From contig CAJUNK010000017.1 in the NCBI GenBank assembly GCA_910587815.1, positions 9,701 to 40,839 of the forward strand: a DNA stretch of 31,139 nucleotides, read 5' to 3'. Within the stretch, counting starts at the first letter, position 1. Each line of letters starts with the position of its first letter. The stretch comes from Candidatus Gastranaerophilales bacterium (GTDB lineage Bacteria; Cyanobacteriota; Vampirovibrionia; Gastranaerophilales; Gastranaerophilaceae). Under the pieces are notes generated by a model, which saw nothing but the letters and a program-made list of their open reading frames with translations, did not search any database and was not told the origin of the DNA. Below are positions 30,993 through 31,139 of this stretch, piece after piece. The translations under genes and the position numbers were made by a program.

Positions 30993-31075
30993 GTCACCCT
31001 GAACTTGTTTGACTACTTTTGCCGAAATCTCTTGATTTCGTGCAAAATGTCTGGTTTCCCACAGGGTCTTATCAG
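30993..31075 (+). repeat. Nested hairpin repeat at the right edge
   Basis: The outer parts, GTCACCCTGAACTTGTTT and CACAGGGTCTTA, resemble the two ends of a short palindromic repeat (CCCTGAACTTGTTTCAGGG) common in bacterial intergenic regions. Here the centre is replaced by a longer hairpin: TTTGCCGAAATC (31018-31029) pairs with GATTTCG-T-GCAAA (31034-31046), one bulged T and loop TCTT. The sequence continues to the window end with no gene seen. Confidence 0.5.
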
Positions 31076-31139
31076 TAGACACCGCCAGCCATTCAATATA
31101 AATTTTTATACACGGTGGTCGCCCATTCATATAACATCT

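Noticed and set aside
1..31139. tRNA and rRNA genes
   Set aside because: I looked for TpsiC-arm GTTCGAATC-like blocks and conserved rRNA stretches and saw none that fold as a tRNA; a covariance search would settle this.

Overview
This is an AT-rich bacterial chromosomal window with ordinary housekeeping genes, two toxin-antitoxin loci, several lineage-specific envelope proteins and an unusual density of structured intergenic repeats. The best guess for the host is a non-photosynthetic relative of Cyanobacteria (Melainabacteria, Gastranaerophilales-like) living anaerobically. This rests on three things: a YidC with a large domain inserted at the same point as in cyanobacterial YidC, a desulfoferrodoxin-ferritin pair typical of anaerobes, and a very large glycine-rich prepilin-like protein. 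The assignment is an inference from sequence reading and was not tested by search.

Layout. 1-1449: 3' part of a gene for a protein with three repeats, convergent with recF (1446-2567, minus). 2652-3948: pfkB-family kinase overlapping an rqcP-like S4 gene. 3949-4273: structured repeat and a hairpin leader, then a FliA/WhiG-type sigma factor. 5139-6251: a toxin-first type II toxin-antitoxin pair, an XRE regulator and a divergent 58-residue gene. 6252-6723: repeat copy A and a terminator. 6724-9279: divergent yidC and mnmE. 9280-9668: repeats. 9669-12512: the glycine-rich prepilin-like gene. 12513-13411: repeat copy B and a possible small RNA. 13412-15301: panD and three small secreted or membrane proteins. 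15396-19292: ilvB-ilvN, divergent from a SulP anion transporter. 19410-20334: desulfoferrodoxin and ferritin. 20392-20978: higB-higA. 21037-22077: nth, divergent from trxA. 22218-22454: a gene remnant. 22488-24716: phosphohexomutase. 24793-27282: an 829-residue membrane protein with an internal duplication. 27428-30689: hybrid sensor kinase, NarL-type regulator and a secreted protein in one operon. 30690-31139: more structured repeats.

How the genes work together. ilvB and ilvN form acetolactate synthase for branched-chain amino acids. panD supplies beta-alanine for pantothenate. dfx and ferritin handle superoxide and iron. recF, nth and mnmE are genome and tRNA maintenance genes. The kinase, response regulator and secreted protein at 27428-30689 look like a signalling unit.

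The two most interesting signals are not protein families. First, a mosaic family of structured repeats occurs here in at least five places, with hairpin stems that change sequence while keeping pairing around an identical TCATC loop. Second, many operon-head genes lack a Shine-Dalgarno site and carry a -10 box only 6-11 bases before the start codon, which suggests leaderless or near-leaderless mRNAs are common.
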